17,744 nucleotides of DNA, taken from the NCBI GenBank assembly GCA_947254705.1, contig CAMYCX010000022.1, positions 1 through 17,744 of the forward strand, read 5' to 3'. The stretch is from an uncultured Veillonellaceae bacterium (GTDB lineage: Bacteria; Bacillota; Negativicutes; Veillonellales; Negativicoccaceae). Shown piece by piece: positions 13,897-17,744 of the stretch. How positions within the stretch are numbered: position 1 is the stretch's first letter; every line of letters starts with the position of its first letter. A program made the position numbers and the translations under genes. Under the pieces are notes generated by a model, which was not told where the DNA came from, did no database searches, and saw nothing but the letters and a program-made list of their open reading frames with translations.

Positions 13897-16011
13897 ATGA
13901 ACGAGGTGTTCACAACAGAGGTTGCAGGGCGGTCTCTCAGTATTGAAACGGGAAAGTTTGCTAAACAAGCGAGTGGTGCTGTTATGGTGCGGTATGGTGA
14001 TACGGCAGTATTAGTGACGGCGACAGGCTCAAAGAACCCGCGCGAGGGCGCTGACTTTTTTCCATTGACTGTTGATTACGAAGAAAAATTATATGCGGTT
14101 GGTAAAATTCCGGGTGGATTTATTAAGCGTGAAGGGCGGCCGGGGGAATCGGCGATTTTACATGCACGTTTGATTGATCGACCGATTCGTCCTTTATTTG
14201 ATAAAGGCGTTCGTAATGATGTGCATGTTGTCGCGACGGTTCTTTCCGTTGAGCATGACAATGCACCGGAAATGGCGGCAATGATAGGGGCATCAGCCGC
14301 ATTGTCAATTTCAGACATTCCGTTTGACGGCCCGATTGCGGGGGTGAAAGTCGGCCGTGTTGACGGACAACTTGTCATTAATCCCACTGTTGCACAGACA
14401 CAAGCATCAGATATGGTCATTACTGTCGCCGGCACGAAGGACGCCATTCTAATGGTAGAGGGCGGCGCACAGGAAGTACCGGAAGAAGCGGTGTTGGATG
14501 CCATCATGTTCGGCCATGAAGAAATCAAGCGTTTAGTAGCATTTCAAAAGGAGATTGTTCGTAAAGTCGGCAAAGAAAAGCGTATTTATGAAATTCATCA
14601 AGTACCAGCGGAAATCACAACGGAAGTAGAAGCTTATGCTGCGGACAAATTGAAAAAAGCGATCTTTGATCCGGATAAACAAACGCGTGAAGCACATATG
14701 GACGAGGTAAAGCAGGAAGCGCAAACGTATTTTGAAGAGAAGTATCCGGAACAGGCAGGCGATGTTCGGCAAGCATTGGATAAACTTACGAAGTCGATTG
14801 TGCGCCGAATGATTTCTGTAGACAAGATACGTCCGGACGGTCGTGGGTTAAGTGAGATTCGTCCGATTACTTGTGAAGTTGGCTTGTTACCGCGAGTACA
14901 CGGATCCGCTCTTTTCACACGCGGCCAAACACAAGCACTGACGATTACGACATTAGCACCGTTGTCGGAGAAACAGGTCATTGATGATGTTTCTGTTGCG
15001 ACGGAGAAACGGTATATTCACCAATATAACTTCCCTTCCTATAGTGTCGGTGAAACGCGCCCGACGCGCGGCCCGGGACGACGTGAGATTGGGCATGGCG
15101 CTTTGGCGGAACGTGCTTTGTTGCCGGTTATTCCGAGCGAAGAAGAGTTTCCGTATTGTTTGCGTGTAGTTTCGGAAATATTGGAGTCAAACGGATCGTC
15201 TTCGATGGCCAGTGTATGCGGCAGTACAATGTCACTGCTGCAGGCGGGGGTGCCGATCAGTGCTCCTGTGGCGGGGGTAGCGATGGGATTAGTCAAGGAA
15301 GGCGAGTACTATACGATTTTGACTGATATTCAAGGGATGGAAGATGCTTTGGGGGATATGGATTTCAAAGTTGCAGGAACGGCAAAGGGCGTGACGGCAA
15401 TTCAGATGGACATTAAAGTGGATGGTCTGTCACGAGAAATTCTAGCGTCGGCGCTTCAACAGGCACATGAAGGACGCATTTTCATTTTGGGTAAAATAGC
15501 ATCTTGTATTGATCGGCCGGCGGCGGACTTGTCGCCGTATGCACCGAGAATTATTACTATGAAGATTGCAGTCGATCAGATTCGCACAGTCATCGGACCG
15601 GGTGGAAAGATGATCAATCAGATTATTGATGCAACAGGCGTTAAAATTGACATTGAAGATGACGGTACCGTGTATATTGCTTCTGTTGACGGTGAAGGCG
15701 GTAAAAAGGCGCAAGAAATGATTGAGCGCCTGGTTAAAGATGTTGAGCCGGGCGAAGTATATATGGGGAAAGTCACTCGCCTAATGAAGTTTGGTGCGTT
15801 TGTTGAAGTATTGCCCGGGAAAGAAGGACTTGTTCATATTTCTCAATTGGCTAATGAACGGGTAGAAAAGGTAGAAGATGTTGTCAATGTTGGCGATGAA
15901 ATTATGGTAAAGGTAACTGAGATTGATAACCAGGGACGTATAAATCTCTCTCGGAAGGCGGTATTGAACGCAGGTACGGATGTTGACAAAAATAATGAAC
16001 GTAAAAACTAA
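13897..16011 (+). CDS. pnp: Polyribonucleotide nucleotidyltransferase (PNPase)
   Basis: A 704-residue phosphorolytic 3'-5' exoribonuclease, the main RNA-turnover enzyme beside RNase J/Y in Gram-positives. Order: first RNase PH domain (about 10-145, with GGFIKREGRP), helical linker, second RNase PH domain (about 315-530, with RPTRGPGRREIGHG and the active-site LGDMDFKVAGT around D487), KH domain with IGPGGKMINQI (566-576) and S1 domain (about 619-688). The length is normal. The ATG at 13897 has GGAGG at good spacing; the frame is open from 13867, but that would start between the promoter and the ribosome site. The usual upstream neighbour rpsO is absent. The gap to dut is 12 nt, so pnp and dut should be co-transcribed. 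Confidence 0.97.
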   Translation: MNEVFTTEVAGRSLSIETGKFAKQASGAVMVRYGDTAVLVTATGSKNPREGADFFPLTVDYEEKLYAVGKIPGGFIKREGRPGESAILHARLIDRPIRPLFDKGVRNDVHVVATVLSVEHDNAPEMAAMIGASAALSISDIPFDGPIAGVKVGRVDGQLVINPTVAQTQASDMVITVAGTKDAILMVEGGAQEVPEEAVLDAIMFGHEEIKRLVAFQKEIVRKVGKEKRIYEIHQVPAEITTEVEAYAADKLKKAIFDPDKQTREAHMDEVKQEAQTYFEEKYPEQAGDVRQALDKLTKSIVRRMISVDKIRPDGRGLSEIRPITCEVGLLPRVHGSALFTRGQTQALTITTLAPLSEKQVIDDVSVATEKRYIHQYNFPSYSVGETRPTRGPGRREIGHGALAERALLPVIPSEEEFPYCLRVVSEILESNGSSSMASVCGSTMSLLQAGVPISAPVAGVAMGLVKEGEYYTILTDIQGMEDALGDMDFKVAGTAKGVTAIQMDIKVDGLSREILASALQQAHEGRIFILGKIASCIDRPAADLSPYAPRIITMKIAVDQIRTVIGPGGKMINQIIDATGVKIDIEDDGTVYIASVDGEGGKKAQEMIERLVKDVEPGEVYMGKVTRLMKFGAFVEVLPGKEGLVHISQLANERVEKVEDVVNVGDEIMVKVTEIDNQGRINLSRKAVLNAGTDVDKNNERKN

Positions 16012-16023
16012 AGGAGGATTAAC

Positions 16024-16473
16024 ATGGAACCGATACGCGGATTTGAGGTAGTTTCCGCATATGCAGGGGAAGAATTGGCGTTGCCGGAACGAAAAACGGC
16101 AGAAAGTGCCGGATATGATATTGCTAGTGCGGAGGATATTGTATTGGAACCGCAAAAGGTCACACTGATCCCGACAGGACTGAAAGCATTCATGGGGATT
16201 GGTGAGTACTTAGCGATTCACATCCGCTCAGGCATTTCGATTCGCAACAGTTTGTTGTTGATTAACGGTACCGGTATTATTGACAGTGACTATTACAATA
16301 ACGAGGACAATGAAGGTCATATCATAATTGCCGTTTACAACGCGGGAGCGGAACCATTTGTGATTCACAAAGGAGAACGCATCGCACAAGGGATTTTTAG
16401 TCATTACTTGTTGGTGGCAGAAGATGAAGCAACCGGCGTACGCACCGGTGGGATCGGCAGCACCGGAATTTGA
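16024..16473 (+). CDS. dut: dUTP diphosphatase (dUTPase)
   Basis: A 149-residue trimeric-type dUTPase that hydrolyses dUTP to dUMP and pyrophosphate, keeping uracil out of DNA and supplying dUMP for dTMP synthesis. All five motifs are visible: AGYDIAS (29-35), IRSG (67-70), the uracil-binding GTGIIDSDYYNNEDNEGHI (82-100), GERIAQGIF (117-125) and C-terminal RTGGIGSTG (140-148). Motif 3 has a short insertion relative to the common GVIDxDYxGE form, as I recall for Firmicute and phage relatives. An AAAGGAGG site precedes the ATG. It is likely the second gene of an operon with pnp and is followed by a terminator. Confidence 0.92.
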   Translation: MEPIRGFEVVSAYAGEELALPERKTAESAGYDIASAEDIVLEPQKVTLIPTGLKAFMGIGEYLAIHIRSGISIRNSLLLINGTGIIDSDYYNNEDNEGHIIIAVYNAGAEPFVIHKGERIAQGIFSHYLLVAEDEATGVRTGGIGSTGI

Positions 16474-16480
16474 GATGAAG

Positions 16481-16508
16481 AAAAAAGACTGCCGCGGCAG
16501 TCTTTTTT
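16481..16508 (+). terminator. Intrinsic terminator directly ahead of the Pdp gene
   Basis: Perfect 28-nt palindrome, a 12-bp stem AAAAAAGACTGC with loop CGCG and an arm ending in TTTTTT (plus one more T). It ends 17 nt before the next ATG and 5 nt before its AAGGAG site. Confidence 0.9.
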
Positions 16509-16525
16509 TGACAAGGAGCGAATAT

Positions 16526-17744
16526 ATGGACATTGTACGTTTGATTGAAAAGACACGTGACGGGATAATGTTGAGTGTTGAAGAAATTACGTATATTGTA
16601 CAAGCATACACGGTGGGCAAGATACCCGATTATCAAATTTCCGCATGGTTGATGGCAGTTTATTTACGGGGACTTACACACCAAGAGATCATCGCGTTAA
16701 CGTTGGCGATGGCACACTCCGGAAAGGTTCTCAGCTGGCCCAGGGAGTGGAGACCTATGACTGACAAACACAGTACCGGCGGCGTGGGCGATACGACTAC
16801 ACTAATTGTTGGTCCGATTGTAGCAGCAGCAGGCGTTCGTGTTGGCAAAATGTCGGGACGCGGATTGGGATTTACAGGGGGTACGTTGGATAAATTGGAA
16901 TCAATTCCTGGATTTTCAGTACATTTATCTGCTGCGGAGTTTCAACGTCAAATTGAGACATTGCGGCTGGCCGTAATCGGTCAAAGCGAGGAATTGGCGC
17001 CGGCAGATGGCTTATTGTATGCGTTGCGAGATGTTACGGGGACTGTGGAAAGCTTGCCATTGATTGCGTCATCTGTGATGAGCAAGAAGTTGGCATCGGG
17101 GGCGGATGTGATTGTATTAGATGTGAAATGTGGAAATGCCGCATTTATGAAAACACATGCCGATGCGGAAAAATTGGCACGGCTTATGGTCGACATTGGT
17201 GAGGAGGCGGGACGCCGTACACTGGCCATCGTATCTGACATGAATGCACCGCTTGGCAGTGCAATCGGTAACAGTCTGGAAATTGACGAAGCCACTGAAG
17301 TGTTGCAGGGCGATGGTAATCGTCGTTTGATAGAGGTGTCTCTTACGTTAGCCGGCGCGATGATTTACGGAGCGGGCCAAGCGGACGATTGGGATGACGG
17401 TATTGCGGTTGCAAGACGCGTCTGGAAGTCAGGAGAAGCGTGGAGCGTGTGGCGGAAGTGGTTAGCCGCACAAGGTGGCATGGTAGACTGGTTGGGGAAA
17501 CGACCGCTTACCCGGGCATCATATGTGTATACAGTGACAGCCGATCGGGAAGGAGTTATAACCGGTATGGATGCGTTGGCGTTGGCACATATCAGCCGAG
17601 GGCTTGGCGCCGGCCGTCTGGTAAAAGAAGACACTATATTACCAATGGTTGGTTTACGTTTGCATTGCGAGCTCAATGATAAAATACAATATGGTGATAA
17701 ATTAGTGACGGTATATAGTGAAATGCCTCTGGACGAACCGGAGA
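16526..17744 (+). CDS. pdp: Pyrimidine-nucleoside phosphorylase, runs off the window end
   Basis: 406 codons are visible with no stop. The protein cleaves thymidine, deoxyuridine or uridine with phosphate to base and (deoxy)ribose-1-phosphate in the cytoplasm. The phosphate loop KHSTGGVGD (81-89), the family signature SGRGLGFTGGTLDKLE (110-125) and YALRDVTGTVESLPLIASS with SKKLASGADVIVLDVK (about 165-201) are all clear. The pattern is typical of Firmicute Pdp, broad for pyrimidines, though DeoA-type thymidine phosphorylase is a close alternative. The segment KCGNAAFMK replaces the more usual KxGxGAFMK. Family length is about 430-440, so only the last 25-35 residues should be missing. AAGGAG lies before the ATG. 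The neighbour dut also belongs to pyrimidine deoxynucleotide metabolism. Confidence 0.9.
   Translation, partial: MDIVRLIEKTRDGIMLSVEEITYIVQAYTVGKIPDYQISAWLMAVYLRGLTHQEIIALTLAMAHSGKVLSWPREWRPMTDKHSTGGVGDTTTLIVGPIVAAAGVRVGKMSGRGLGFTGGTLDKLESIPGFSVHLSAAEFQRQIETLRLAVIGQSEELAPADGLLYALRDVTGTVESLPLIASSVMSKKLASGADVIVLDVKCGNAAFMKTHADAEKLARLMVDIGEEAGRRTLAIVSDMNAPLGSAIGNSLEIDEATEVLQGDGNRRLIEVSLTLAGAMIYGAGQADDWDDGIAVARRVWKSGEAWSVWRKWLAAQGGMVDWLGKRPLTRASYVYTVTADREGVITGMDALALAHISRGLGAGRLVKEDTILPMVGLRLHCELNDKIQYGDKLVTVYSEMPLDEPE

Noticed and set aside
14076..14528. 150-residue open frame antisense to pnp
   Set aside because: A shadow of the highly constrained pnp coding frame; no ribosome site or recognisable domain.

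Overview
The window looks like ordinary chromosomal DNA from a low-to-moderate GC Bacillota. Most start codons are preceded by strong AGGAGG-type ribosome binding sites, promoters are TATAAT-rich, and the gene set is typical: RF3, AGCS and SstT amino-acid symporters, UppP, a YdbC/PC4 protein, a phage/Firmicute-type dUTPase and Pdp. Two secreted periplasmic-looking proteins (a SIMPL protein and a protein with repeated SmpA/BamE-like segments) would fit a diderm lineage such as the Negativicutes. That placement is an inference and was not tested.

Layout, left to right. (1) 1-225: the 5' end of prfC (RF3) on the minus strand, divergent from a small ECF S-component-like membrane protein (348-947). 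(2) 1019-3393: a sirtuin (minus) divergent from a large flavin disulfide oxidoreductase (plus). (3) 3458-6060, minus: the SstT serine/threonine symporter with its own promoter, then a two-gene unit in which a secreted SIMPL protein is followed by a flavin-reductase-like protein. (4) 6227-9308, plus: a secreted repeat protein, an orphan BrxF-like P-loop protein, a zinc-ribbon NUDIX hydrolase and UppP. (5) 9361-10599, minus: an MFS exporter, divergent from an AGCS alanine/glycine symporter (10751-12184). (6) 12282-17744, plus: a YdbC/PC4 protein, a CDF metal exporter, pnp, dut and the 5' part of a pyrimidine-nucleoside phosphorylase gene.

Most transcription units are one or two genes, each with its own promoter and hairpin terminator. 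Functional links are modest. pnp, dut and pdp are consecutive genes of RNA turnover and pyrimidine nucleotide metabolism. NUDIX and uppP are tightly coupled (12 nt apart), as are the SIMPL and flavin-reductase genes (12 nt). The longest gene-free stretch is about 165 nt (6061-6226), and no interval exceeds 300 nt. I see no tRNA, rRNA, CRISPR array, insertion sequence or prophage.

I do not see a clear new multi-gene system. The best leads are the orphan BrxF-like P-loop protein, the secreted protein with three or four SmpA/BamE-like segments, and three places where a terminator hairpin sits directly in front of the next gene's ribosome binding site with no room for a promoter.
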